Assembly: GCF_019320115.1 (NCBI RefSeq)
Contig: NC_089589.1
Location: forward strand, 22,158,580 to 22,222,579
Direction of reading: 5' to 3'
Source: Miscanthus floridulus
Taxonomy: Eukaryota; Streptophyta; Magnoliopsida; Poales; Poaceae
DNA: 64,000 nucleotides
The notes under the pieces were generated by a model. The model was not told where the DNA came from. It saw nothing but the letters and a program-made list of their open reading frames with translations, and made no database searches. Each line of letters starts with the position of its first letter. Within the stretch, counting starts at the first letter, position 1. Positions 1-12,007 of this stretch are shown in pieces. Made by a program: the position numbers and the translations under genes.

Positions 1-7
1 AATAAGA

Positions 8-2102
8 TCAATTCCTTTTAGGTACCCAAATTTGCTTGGGTCCTTGAAGGTTAGTTACCAAGGTCTTTGGTACCCAAATGGCCTTCTTCATTGGGCCCAC
101 AATTGGTGTACCAATGAACTTAGCCTTCACACCATTGGCACCCTTAAAAAGCATGTAACAAGAATCAAATTTAATTGAGGATACATTTGGTAGCTTGTTC
201 TTGTTAATCTTGCAATATTGCTCTATATGCCCAACTTGCTTGCATCTATTGCAAAACCGACCATCGCCCTTCACAAAGCTAGCTTTGGGAGTGACAAAGG
301 TCGCCTTGCCTTTCTTGGGGGTATAGCCTAATCCCTCTTTGTTGAGAGAAAACCTTTGGCTACCCAAGCACTTTAGCAAGTGGGCTTCTCCACCATAGGC
401 ATTGCCTAAGGCACGAGTGAGTTCATTCACCTCCTTCTTGAGGGTCTCATTTTCCACTACTAGTGATGCATCATTCTTAGGTGGAGTGGAAGTGGTAGTG
501 CTACAAGAAGTGTTAGTGGGAGCAATAGCAATAGGCTTATAAGAAGATTCATCAATAAGATCACATGTTAGTCCCACATCACATGTAACTATCACTTGCT
601 CCTTCTTGGCTTCCTCCTTCTTGACTTGCTCAATGAGAGAGGAGTGAGATTTTTCAAGCTTTGAGTGAGCTTTGCCAAGCTTCTCATGGGCATCCATTAG
701 CCCCTCATGAGTGACATTGAGCTCATCAAAGGATTGCTCAAGAAATTTTACTCTCTTGCGCAATTCTTTGCACTCCTTTCTCTTCATCTCATTGCAAGCG
801 TGCACTTGCTCACACATGTCCATGAGCTCCTCCTTAGAGTACTCATCATTGTCATCATCATCATTATCATCCCTACATGAGTCACTTTCACATTCATTAT
901 CATCACTCTCATCATATTTTACCTTGGTAGGCTTAGCCATGAGGCATGTTGATGAAGTGTCGAAGATGGAGGGCTTGTTGTTGATGGCGATGCTTGCTAG
1001 TGCTTTCTTGATTGATTTCTTGCCATCATCACTAGAGTCATCACTATCCGATGAGCCATCACTATCCCAAGTGACCACATAGCCTCCACCCTTCTTCTTC
1101 TTTTGGAAGGTCATTCTCTTCTCCTTCTTATCCTTCTTTTCTTTCTTATCCTCCTTGTGCTTTTTCTTCTCATCCTCATCATTGTCACTATTGTATGGAC
1201 AATTTGCTACTACATGATCGGGGCTCTTACAATTGTAGCATCTTCTCACATACTCTTTCTTCTTGGTGTGATCTCTTCTCTTTCTTGCACCATAGCCCTT
1301 CTTCTTCATGAACTTGCCCATCTTGCGCACAAAGAGAGCCATAGCCTCATCATCAATATCACTTAGATCTTCATCATCACTTGATTCTTTCTTGGACTTG
1401 CCCTTGTTTTTGTATGATGATGAACTAGCCTTGAATGCTATGCTTTTCTTCTTCTTGTCCTCTTCTTCCTTCTTGTCCTCCTTGTCATCCCCTCCCTTTC
1501 CACACGGTATGTCTCTTGTGTCATGACATCACCTAGTACTTGGTTGGGGGTAATGTCCTTCAATCCTCCTCTTATGATGAGCAATCTTAACATCTCAAAT
1601 CTTGAAGGTAAGAACATCAAGAATCGATGGGAGACATCATCATCCTTGATCTTCTCTCCCAATACCTTCAAGTCATTGACAATGACTTGCAATCGATGGA
1701 ACATCTCTGGAATACTCTCATCTTTCTTCATCTTGAAGCTTGTCAATTTATCCTTGAGGATATACAACTTGGCACTCTTCACCGCCGGTGTGCCCTCATA
1801 TGTTTCCTCCAATCTCTTCCACACCTCATTTGCTCTATCACAATCCTGATTTGCTCAAACACCTTGGAATCAATGGCATTGTATATGGTGTTGAGAGCCA
1901 TTGTATTGCATTGCTTGTTGATCTTATCTTGATTGGTTGGATCATCGGGATCAATGATAGCATAGTCATTCTCGGTCACTTCCCATGCTTGATCATTGAT
2001 TGAACCAAGATACATTCTCATCTTTCTCTTCCAATAACCATAGCATGTGCCATCAAAGAACGGTGGTTTGCCCCCCACTTGGTTGAACACAACTTGAGCC
2101 AT
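8..2102 (-). pseudogene. gag: Copia gag polyprotein of element A, frameshifted
   Basis: This is the structural capsid/nucleocapsid protein of element A. It starts at the ATG at 2102, 47 bp after the PBS, and opens with a MAQVVFNQVGG leader and a GYWKRKMRMYL segment typical of the DUF4219/UBN2 gag N-terminus. Three open pieces follow in different frames (2102-1779, 1824-1438, 1342-8), so at least two frameshifts interrupt it, near 1800 and near 1430. The last 444-residue piece has two CX2CX4HX4C zinc knuckles (CYNCKSPDHVVANC and CNRCKQVGHIEQYC) separated by lysine-rich, acidic and coiled-coil sequence. It ends IWVPKRN followed by TGA at 8-10. No protease is visible before the window edge. Confidence 0.85.
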
Positions 2103-2148
2103 AATTTGACACCGAGGTTGTTAAGCCTTTAATCAAACGGTGACCATG

Positions 2149-2160
2149 GCTCTGATACCA
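2149..2160 (-). other. Primer-binding site of element A
   Basis: The minus strand reads TGGTATCAGAGC, the classic complement of the 3' end of initiator methionine tRNA used by plant Copia and some Gypsy elements. It lies two bases inside the LTR boundary at 2163. Confidence 0.93.
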
Positions 2161-2162
2161 CT

Positions 2163-4089
2163 TGAAAGGTCCTAATATAGCTAGAGGGGGGGTGAATAGA
2201 CTATTTAAAAATTTACAAATCAACTAGAGCAATTTGATTAGTATGACAAATAGCGTAATGCAAACTTGCTCTAGCTCTACAAGGGTTGCAAGCCACCTAT
2301 CCAACAATTCTAGTTGCAATGATTACTTAGGCACACAAACTTGCTATGTAATTACCCACTAAGAGCTCTCAATCTTGCTACTCTAAAGAGCTCAACTAGA
2401 TGAATGTAAATAATAAAGCAAGCTCTCAATTCTAATTACACTAAAGAGCTTGTATCAACTAGTTTGCAAGAATGTAAATAAGTGAGTAGGGTGATTATAC
2501 CGACGTGTAGGGGATCAACCAATCACAAGAAGAATATATAGCCAATCACCGGGAGAATGCCAAAGACAAGAGACAATCGATTTTCTCCTGAGGTTCACGT
2601 GCTTGCCAACACGCTACGTCCCCGTTGTGTCGACCAACACTTGGTGGTTCGGCGGCTAAGAGGTGTTTCATAAACCTTATCCACACGATAGGACACCGCA
2701 AGAACCGACCCACAAGTGAGGTAACTCAATGACATGAGCAATTTACTAGAGTTACCTTTCGGCACTCCGCCGGGGAAGGTACAACTCCCCTTACAATCAC
2801 CGGAGATGGCCACGAACAATCACCAACTCGTGCCAATCCTCCACCGCTGCTCCAACCGTCTAGGTGGTGGCAACCACCAAGAGAAACAAGTGAAATCCGC
2901 AGCGCAACACGAATACCAAGTGCCTCTAGATGCAATCACTCTAGCAACGCACTTGGATTCTCTCCCAATCTCACAATGATGATGGATCAATGATGGAGAT
3001 GAGTGGAAGGACTTTGGCTAAGCTCACAAGGTTGCAATGTCAATGAAAATGTGCAAGTCAGTGAGCTTGAGCCGACCATGGGGCTATAAATAGAGCCCCA
3101 ATCAAATAGAGCCGTTATACCCCTTCACTGGGCAAAACGTGCTCTGACCGGATGCTTCGGTCATACAGACCGGACCCTGGACTCAGCATCTGGTCCACTG
3201 ATTCATGCCATATGTCACTAGCTTCAAACGCTTTTCGTCAGATTTCAACGGCTACGTAGTTGACCGGACGCTCCGGTAAAACTGACCGGACGCTGAAGCC
3301 CCAGCGTCCGGTCGTTTCCAGTAAGCTCCCCGATGCGTATTTCTTCGACCGGACGCGTCCGGTCCACCTTGACCGGACACAGACCAGCGTCCGGTGCAAT
3401 ACCCTCGGTACTGCACAGACCCGTCAGTTTGACCGGACACACGCTGCCAGGGTCCGGTGCTTTCAGACCCAGTGTTCGGTCAGTTGACTAACGCCAGCGT
3501 CTTCGCAATCAACTCATTTTCACTTCTAACTTCTTCACCCTTGCTCCAATGTGCCAACCACAAGAATTTGCATCCGGCGCAATAGAAAATAGGCATTCCA
3601 TTTCCCCGAAAGCGCCGAATCACCACCTCTTTTGTAAATGTGCTAACACCACCAAGTGTATTACCTTGTGCACAAGTATTAGCATATTTTCACAAACATT
3701 TTCAAGGGTGTTAGCACTCCACTAGATCCTAAATGCATATGCAATGAGTTAGAGCATCTAGTGGCACTTTGATAACCGCATTCCGATACGAGTTTCACCC
3801 CTCTTAATAGTACAACTATCAATCCTAAATGTGATCACACTCTCTAAGTGTCTTGATCACCAAAACAAAACAGCTCCTATGGTTTATACCTTTGCCTTGA
3901 GCTTTTTGTTTTTCTCTTTCTTCTTTCCAAGTCCAAGCACTTGATCATCATCATGGTATCATCATCATCATGCTATGATCTTCATTTGCTTCATCACTTG
4001 GAGTGTGCTACCTATCTCATGATCACTTGATAAACTAGGTTAGCACTTAGGGTTTCATCAATTCACCAAAAACCAAACTAGAGCTTTTA
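2163..4089 (-). repeat. 5' LTR of Copia element A (about 1.93 kb)
   Basis: The inner end (plus-strand TGAAAGGTCC at 2163) abuts the PBS. The outer end is read as ...CTAGAGCTTTTA at 4089, where CA would be expected, so one terminal base seems changed. The middle (3230-3490) has many ACCGGACG/CGTCCGGT motifs in both orientations. A palindromic CTATAAATAG lies at 3084-3093. Organisation parallels the LTR at 36967-39456 (shared segment near 2582 TTTTCTCCTGAGGTTCACGT, shared ATACCTTTGCCTTG near 3887), but most of the sequence differs, so they are different families. No gene is present. Confidence 0.82.
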
Positions 4090-5007
4090 GTCGTCCAGGG
4101 GCCAGATCTCAAGGCTACAGAGGCTTGCTCGTAGCTGCTGCGGGCCATCCCCGGCTCCCCGTCGGCCCGCCCACCACGCCTCACGGCAGCACCGCGCTCT
4201 GTAGTGGCTTGGCAGGAAGCTGCTGCTGTAGAGGCTCACCCCGCGACAGCACCCGCGCTTCGCAGTAGCTGCTGCAACAGGACATCAGCCGGGCTAGAAG
4301 AGCAGGAAGCTAGGAGCAGGCGAGCAGGTCGCTACCCTATCCCATCCACATCCAGCTGGACAGCCAGTCTATTTCTATATATTCCAAATTTGAAACCTCT
4401 AGGAATTATGACTGTTCTATTGAGGCATCAGTAGTTGTATACATAATACATTCACTGATTCAATTGGATTGGAAACTCAAATTAGAGTCTAAATTTACAG
4501 ATAGCTCAGATGATACAAATACACAATGAAGATGACCAAAACATCTCTATATGATGACATCTTACATCAGTTTTCAAGAATTGAGCTCACTTACTGATTG
4601 AAATTGAGCCTAGCTAGTTAGCCTTTCCTGCTATACATTGATTTTCAGTTATGTCAGCTTCTTTGTTGGATGCCATTCACGGCTAGATGCCTACTGCCTA
4701 GTTAGCTTTGGCCTCTAGGGCATGTCTGGACACGTGCAAATGGGATAAATAACTAGTTAGCTTGTGAATTGTGAATTGGGAACACTTTCTGCTGAGTATC
4801 TTAGTAATTGCATTATTCAGACAAGTGCAGCTAAAGGAGATGGCTGTATTAAAAAATTTCGTGGTGATTTCATCTGCTTAGAACTGGACATGGAGTATCT
4901 CACACATCAAGATTGCATCTGCTGCTCCTTTCTGATAGAATAGGATGCAATGATAAATACTAAATAGTTGTCTAAAGTTTGCTCATTAAATTATTTGTAG
5001 TTGCAGG

Positions 5008-7874
5008 ATGTCATCCGCTGCATCTAATCCTTCTGGTTCCACTAGCAAACCCATGATCCTAAAGAGGAACACTAGTGACATTGGGTGGGACTATGGAGTG
5101 TTGGTGGATCCAAACAACTTGAATGTGATCAAGTGCAAGTATTGTGGCCTACAGGTGACAGCAGGAATACATAGGCTAAAGCTCCATATTGCTAGGATTC
5201 ATGGTGAGGTTAATATATTATATCTATTCTCTATCAAGCCATGATTCTATATTCTTGCTGAGAACTTAATGTTTCTTTTTTAAATAATAAATATGCAGGT
5301 TAGACCTTGCAAAATATCAATGGAAAAGGATAAAGAAAAGTGCAAGAAAGCCATAGATGACTCAAAAAGGCTAAAAAGTCTAGGCTTACTCAACAACAAG
5401 AGGTTAGAGATGCTGTGGACCTTGATGGTGCGCCGGATGCTGATGAGGACACCAACATAGCAGAGGTAGAAGAGGTTGATGCGGCTGGAGGGAAGACCAT
5501 TAGGAAAATAGGGCCTATGGATAATTTTACAATGCCTCTTGATCAAGCCTCCCTAAGCAGCACAAGGGTGATCCGGTAGCAATTAATCACTGAATCAATA
5601 ATGAAAGAGAGAATGCATAGCTTGCAATGCTACATTGCGAGATGGGTGTATGTGCGTAGTAAGTTCTTGCCTTGCAGCTTGCCATTTGCTCCATTATAAG
5701 TTCTAACTATGAATTTCTTGCATTCTGTGCTTTTAATGTCTAACTGTGAATATCTTGGTTTCATTTTAGGTGTGGCTTTTAACCAGATAAACAATGTAGA
5801 GTTCGATCAAGTTATAGAAGCAGCTGGTGGAAAGAAACCAAACCAGCACCAGTTGAGAGAGAAATTATTGTTTGAGGAAGTTGAGGAGACAAACAAGATG
5901 ATGAAGGCACATGAAGAGGAATGGGCTAAGAATGGTTGCTCAATCATGACAGATGCATGGACTAACCAGAAAAGGAGAAGTATCATGAATATGTGTATGC
6001 ATTGCACCATTGGCTCAAGCTTTCTTGAATCAAAGGAAACCTCAGAAGAGTCACACACTGGAAAGCTTATTTTTGAGTATGTGGATGGCTATATTGAGAG
6101 AGTAGGTGCTGAAAATGTAGTCCAAGTTGTCATAGATAATGCTTCAAACAATATGGTAGCAAAGGATTTACTTTTTGTGAAGAGGCCAAACATATTTTGG
6201 ACATCATGTGCAACTCACACCCTGAATTTGATGCTTGAAGGAATTGGGAAGATGAAGAAGTTCAAGGGCTACATTGATCAAGCTAAGTCACTGACGATCT
6301 TTATCTACACACACCATAGAACCTTGGCTTTGATGAGGAAATATACAAAGAAGAGAGATATTGTGAGGCCTGGTGTAACTAGATTTGCTTCCAATTTCCT
6401 AACTTTGCAAAGCTTGTATGAGAAGAAGGAGCAACTACGGCAATGTCTCAATGTGATGAATGGGACAAATTCTTAGGTTTGAGCCACATCAAGAAGAATA
6501 GCAAAGGTGTCCTAGCTACTTCCACAATGACAAAACCTACCTTTTGGAGTGGGGTTGCACTTTGCTTGAGGGTATTTGAGCCACTGATTAAGGTACTTCG
6601 CATGGTTGATAGTGATATCAAACCATCCTTGTCATTTCTGTATGGGGACATCATAAAGGCCAAGGAAGAAATCAAGACGGGCTTTCGCAACATTGAGAAG
6701 ACAGGAAATCTCAATTTGTACAACAATGTTATAGAGATCATTGATGACAAGATGAAGGATAGGCTGGACACTCCATTGCATAAGGCTGCTTATTTATTGA
6801 ATCCATATTACAGCTACAATGATGATTCCATCTTCATGAATGACAAAATCATGGATGGATTCTTCACTGTTATTGAGACCTTTTACCATGGTGACTATGA
6901 CAAGCAAAACAAAGTGCTCAGTGAGGAGCTATGCAAGTTTAGAGAGAAACAAGGTCACTTTGGAAAACCTGTAGCAAAGGCTGGTTGTAAGCAATATGAT
7001 TTCAACCCAGGTAATTCTGCAGTACATTGATATACCTTGTTGTTTTCACTTGTACGAACGTGCTTTTCCATGCTAGAATCTGCTGCAACATTATTTCCAT
7101 GCTAGAATCTGCATCAACATTTTTTCCATGCTAGAATCTACACCTTCTAATTTATTTCAGTGTAATTTAAGTTGATATAAAACCTGGCTGTAAGGACTAA
7201 TTCTGCAATAATTTGATATACCTTGGTATTTTCACTTGTAGCAACATGGTGGACAAATTATGGAACATAGGTTCCAACTCTGCAAAGAATGGCCATAAGG
7301 ATTTTTTCTTTAACTTCTAGTGCTTCTGGATGTGAAAGGACTTGGAGCTGTTTTGAATCTGTAAGCCTCCCGACTCTTTGTGCTTCTATAAACTCTAATT
7401 ATGTCTATATAACTTATGATTTTAGACTGTTAACTAAAACTAAATTTGCTTATGTAGAATCATACAAAAAAAAGGAACAAGCTGACATGTGAGCGTCTCA
7501 ACCAACTTGTATTTGTTCAATACAATAATAGGATGAATGCGAAAAAAATGCAGGCTAAGAAGAATCAGAACATGGATCCTCGTTTGGGAACCGAAGCAAC
7601 TAAAGCTCAGGGATGGCTTGTTGAAGGTGGTGATGAAGAGGATGGTGAGCCTGTTTCTGGGCTGACATGGAAAATAATTGAAGAAGCTTGTGGGGTTGAG
7701 GAATGTGGGAAACTTCATCGAAGTGCAAGGCTGGCCCAAATGAGAGATGTTAGTGAAGATGAATTTGAGTCTGAAAAAGAAGAACCAATCAATGAGGATG
7801 AGATTGACTTTGAATCTGACCAAGAGGATGTGGTCCCAATTGTTGGGGATGAGGAGGGGGAGAATGATGAGTAG
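5008..7874 (+). pseudogene. hAT transposase (BED zinc finger, DUF659, hATC dimerisation)
   Basis: Exon 1 (5008-5208) encodes a BED-type zinc finger (CKYCGLQV...HRLKLHIARIH) and ends at a GT donor; an acceptor AG lies at 5297-5298. Exon 2 is shifted by a lost A in an A-run near 5367. A further intron (about 5657-5769) leads into the DUF659 region with CSIMTDAWTNQKRRS and the WTSCATHTLNLMLE motif. A frameshift near 6440 moves the frame, which resumes as DEWDKFLGLSHIKKNSKG. After another intron (about 7012-7246) comes the dimerisation domain (WWTNYG, LQRMAIRIFS, SSASGCERTWS), with an in-frame TAG at 7268-7270. The acidic tail ends at 7874. Two frameshifts plus a stop make this non-functional as read. 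Confidence 0.88.
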
Positions 7875-8454
7875 TTAGTAGTCACTCACAGTCACAATGA
7901 CATATAGAGCTGCTGAATTTTGCTTTTGCATGGCTAGTAGCTAGTGATGGGCTGATGGCTGATCTTTTGGTTATGACATGTGATTGAAATTGATTGCGGT
8001 CTTGCTGTGATGACCTAATGTGCTTGTGTGACTGAGAGTTGTGACTTGTGAGAACTCAACTAATGTCCTTTTGCTTATTTACTAATTTGCCTTTGGTCTG
8101 TGGTCTTGTGCGGTGAGCCTGTGATGACCAATGCGACAATGATTTTTAGTTTAGACATGGTGTAATCTGAATTTATGCACTCATGTGATGTTATGCACTA
8201 TTGTATTGATATGAAGACATGCTAAATAGCTGTCATTTGTTAGTTTGGGAGTGTGTCAATTGTGATTTATCTTGCTATTGACTATCATTTGACTCATTTC
8301 TTTATCATTAATCATGATTTGATTGACATGTGAATGTGGAATCAATACTTGATATTGTGCTACAGATTAGAACACTTATTTATTTACAATGACAAAATAC
8401 ATATATTTGATAGAATACTTGATTTTTTACATGCACATATATAATTATATGTAT

Positions 8455-8574
8455 TTTTTTTAAAAAGTACAAAACCGTTTAGACCGTTTAACTTTGTTTA
8501 AACACCGTGTAAACAGTCTAAACGCTAAACAAAGGGCGACCGTGTAAAGACCGTTTACCGTTTATGAAAACATT
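8455..8574 (+). repeat. hAT subterminal repeat block
   Basis: Several close copies, in both orientations, of the motif AAACGGT / ACCGTTTA (for example CCGTTTAGACCGTTTA near 8477, GTCTAAACGC near 8517, ACCGTTTACCGTTTA near 8550). Such clustered subterminal motifs are the transposase-binding regions of Ac/hAT elements. The block stops at 8574, where LTR sequence starts. Confidence 0.6.
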
Positions 8575-8910
8575 GTCTTGACTTCACTTGCTCTTCACCG
8601 TTGCCTCGGTCCATCGGCGCCAAGTCATCACTCAACTTGCCCTTCACGCTTGCAACCGGTCCGTCGAGCCAAGTCATGTCTTGATCTTCTCCACCTTGAT
8701 CACATGACTCAATATCATGTCTCATGTGCAATGAGCTCCTTCATCATCACATGTGTGAGCTTTGCAACACCTTCGAGCCATTTCCACTTCCATGGCATAT
8801 GTTGCTCACACACATGTACCTGTGGATTAATCACTTGTGTATCTCGTATAAACACAATTAGTCCACCTAGGGTTATCACTCAATTACCAAAACCAATCAA
8901 GGACCTTTCA
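8575..8910 (-). repeat. Truncated 3' LTR of element B
   Basis: It closely matches 39118-39456, the corresponding end of the complete LTR, from TCTTGACTTCACTTGC to the terminal GGACCTTTCA. About 2.15 kb of the expected 2.49-kb LTR is missing; the sequence changes abruptly to hAT DNA at 8574. Confidence 0.88.
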
Positions 8911-8924
8911 ATCTCCCCCTTTTT
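8911..8924 (-). other. Polypurine tract of element B
   Basis: The minus strand reads AAAAAGGGGGAGAT directly before the TGAAAGGTCC start of the 3' LTR, the expected place for plus-strand priming. Confidence 0.85.
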
Positions 8925-11900
8925 GGTAATTGATGACAACTCTACAAAGATATTGAAATTAAGCTCTTTTGGATTCATGTTTCTTGCCCAAGCAATTTTA
9001 CCATGTGTAAATGATTTTGGACAAGTACCACAAACCCGAAATGGTAGTATTAGCTCCCCCTACATATGTGCTAGAGTGTTTGGTTTGAAGCTCGCACATA
9101 TGCATAGATTAGAATTGTGGGAGATTAATTACTATCAAATGATGCTAAGGTGTATAGAGTAAACCTTTGAAGCATGATACCAATCGGAGTTGCACCTTTA
9201 AGTTCATCCTTAGCACCATGGTTAGCTAGATATCACTTGAAAATAAAAGCACTAGATACCTCGTGAGATCAACATTAAAAGCAAGGTACTAGCATTACTT
9301 GAAAAGCATACCAAGTGTCTAGCTATCATCCTATGCATGCTAGTTTTCATTTCATCAATCAAATTCTACAACTAGCATACACCACACAAGTATGCATATT
9401 GAATTTAAAAGCTTATGCAATGCAAGCAAGCACATGAATATGCACATATCAAATGCAATCAATCAAAGTTCATGAGCTTGCTCCCCCTACTTGGGTGCTT
9501 CTCTTGTCCAAGAATTTTGATCCTTTCACATCCTTCAATGTTGCTCCCCCTCTTTATTTATGTCCATGTCCAACCTCCACTTCTTTGTCTCAATCTTTTC
9601 CAAAGCTTTCATATCTTTGTACTTTCCAAAGCTTTCATATCTTTGTACAATCTCTCCCCCTCTGACATCAATTTCCATAAAAGGTGTGCTTCTCATTGAT
9701 GCAAAGGCTTGCTTTTGGGTAGATGGTTGAGGCTTGTATCTTGCATTTTTATGGACATCACTTGATTATTGGAATGACACCACTTGTATAGCTTCTTGAG
9801 ATACTACACATAGAATCTTTGACCTTGATACCAATTGGTGGGACACCTCCCCCTAAGTCATTTCATGGGTCATCCATTTGATAAACTTGAGCTCTTTGTA
9901 GTGAGGGATGCATTCTTTATTTTATGATCTCTTATGTAGAGATGACACCACTTTGAAAGAAATTTCTAGTATAGAACCACTTGTTGGATTTATCAATAAA
10001 AACCATTTCTTGAACATTTGCTATCTTCATGAGTACCACTTATAGGATATTACTTGTGAGTTGATCTAGACATCACTTGTGAATTCTTGATGAAATACTT
10101 GAGTCTAGATACCACTTGAAACAAACAAACCAGATATCCATTTGCATTATTGTCTTGTGCTTGTACTCTTATCACTATCATGAGCTCCTATGGTTGACTT
10201 GAACTAAATTGATTTGCCTAAGCTTCCAAGTCTGGTTTGAACCCTCTCTAATCTTCTTCACACTTATTTGAAGGTTATCTTATCAAGGTTGTACTTGTCA
10301 CTTGTTGGCAATCCAAATTAAATGAAGTACTTGGGTTCACTAGCTCATGAACTAATTCATATACTAACCACTAGATCAACTAATCATTCAAGCAATAGTG
10401 GTAGGCTATGAATTTAAACATTTCATTTGTTAAGCGTGATCCTACGAAGCATGTACTATATGCACTAATCGCATACTAGTAAGGGATGAAATGATCATGC
10501 ACATTACAATGATACATTTGCTATGTTGGAGTAGAGGATAGTCACATAGATTCCAATTCATTACTCCAATAGCAATGTGAAGTCCAATTATAAGCTTGGT
10601 GAAGACCAATCATGAATAATGAATTCCATTCTTCACCTATATGATTTGAGAACCACTAATATGATCAAGTGCACTATCTTGTTGTGGTTAGCTTGCTTCA
10701 TCTTTTGATCTTTGCTTGTGTGAGAGAACTATTTGGAATACCACTTGAATTACCATGACTAGCTCTCTTTTGGGTGTTGCTTGCTTTTCTTGATCAACCC
10801 TTTTGATTGCTTCAACTAAGCATCTCAAATGTCCCTCGGATTACCACTTCTATGTTAGCCTTCTAAGTACCACACTTGGTTTACCTACACATAGGCGGCA
10901 AGCCTCTACACTAGAGAGAAGTGACCTCTCTCTAAAGAACCATCCTTGATACTCACTTAAAATGACTTGATTGATTGATCCAAGTGATGAACTTAACTTG
11001 ATGAGTAACCTTGATTTCTTCTTTAAGTCCTTTTCTTTCTACTTGTTTAAGTCATTTTCTTTCTACCAAATGATTTCTAATAGTCACTAGAACTTAAACT
11101 TCATCTTCATCTTGAGTTTGATTTTGATCTTCCAATTTGAGTACCAAATGTGTACAAAGTACACTCAACAATCAAATGACCTTATACTATTTGCCTGTTA
11201 TTTTTCTAGATCATCTCAAAAGCAAATTTAGATACCTCAAACACTTGTAAACATATTTCCAACTTGAGGACCTTTCAATCAAAGTGGCTCCAAATAAATC
11301 CAATAATTGTCACTTTTCTGGCAGATTCTGTACTCTTCAAAGAAAAATGCATATCTCCCAAAGTACAAATCCAAATACCACAAAATTTGGTGGAGATGTG
11401 CTTCACTAAGTTATATAGCAGCTGTAAAAATTTGAGCTTAATTTTACTTCTAGATTGATACCAGATTTCTATTCTTCCACCACTGTTACATGCTGAAACT
11501 GTTGTACTATAGCTGATAAGATCCACTCTAAAACCGAAGCATCTCTTATCCAATTCTTATGAAATTTGTACAGCATCTTATACCATAAGTAAAGAGCATG
11601 TACACCAATTTTTATACCAATCCAATAAGTTTTGATCACTCAAACATGGCTAAGATCATAGTTCACTCAGATTTTCGATAGAAGACAGATTTCAATCACT
11701 TGAGCTTACTTCATCCAATGTGAATCAAACTTGAAATCAACTTGTTTGAATACTTTAACAAGACATAAATCTATTCAATCCACTTACTAAATGTCATCTT
11801 ATGAACTTATCCAACATAAATCAATCCAAACTTGATTACTAAGCTATTTATCCATTCAAACATCTCATAGCAAGCAACATTGCATATTTATCCAATTCAA

Positions 11901-12007
11901 TCAACTCATATGCACCCAAATGAAATGATCAACAAGAGATATACCTCGGTTAGATCATTATCAATCAGTTTACAAGTTTCAACTCAAATTCTTGCAAGCC
12001 ATCAAAT
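8925..12007 (-). other. Non-coding 3' spacer of element B
   Basis: About 3.1 kb of AT-rich DNA without a credible ORF on either strand. It is saturated with short variants of ACCACTTG / ATCACTTG / TACCACTT and with CTCCCCCT blocks (for example near 9050, 9480, 9545, 9653, 9850). No Copia pol motif (CX2C-HHCC integrase, YVDD, DKLH) was found. It ends at the CAAAT target site of element C. Confidence 0.6.
12003..12007 (+). repeat. Left target-site duplication of element C (CAAAT)
   Basis: CAAAT directly precedes the TGTTTACACC LTR start and recurs at 34707-34711 directly after the CCGACA LTR end. Five-base duplications are standard for Gypsy integrases. Confidence 0.85.

Larger units (their letters stand above)
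1..4089 (-). mobile_element. Copia LTR retrotransposon A, 5' part (LTR, PBS, gag)
   Basis: In element orientation this reads 5' LTR (4089 to 2163), a primer-binding site matching the plant initiator-Met tRNA type, then gag. Pol would lie beyond the left edge of the window. The gag layout (long acidic/coiled-coil region between a UBN2-like N-terminus and zinc knuckles) and the LTR of about 1.9 kb suggest the Sirevirus (SIRE/Maximus) branch of Copia; this lineage call is inference. The gag carries frameshifts, so this copy is unlikely to be autonomous. The target duplication cannot be checked because the other end is outside the window. Confidence 0.85.
4090..8574 (+). mobile_element. hAT-superfamily DNA transposon, decayed and truncated
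   Basis: It holds a hAT transposase pseudogene flanked by non-coding ends. The left end shows CAGGGGCC at about 4096, resembling a hAT terminus. The right end has the A/T-rich AAACGGTCTAAACGG-type subterminal motifs usual in hAT elements, but no matching CCCTG end or 8-bp target duplication is found before retrotransposon LTR sequence begins at 8575. The right terminus therefore looks lost. Positions 4100-5007 are non-coding leader (GC-rich to about 4330, then AT-rich). Positions 7875-8460 are AT-rich 3' flank with no gene. Confidence 0.75.

Noticed and set aside
2163..8910. A single LTR interrupted by the hAT element
   Set aside because: The LTR at 2163-4089 already has both ends and differs in sequence from the LTR tail at 8575-8910, which matches 39118-39456 instead.
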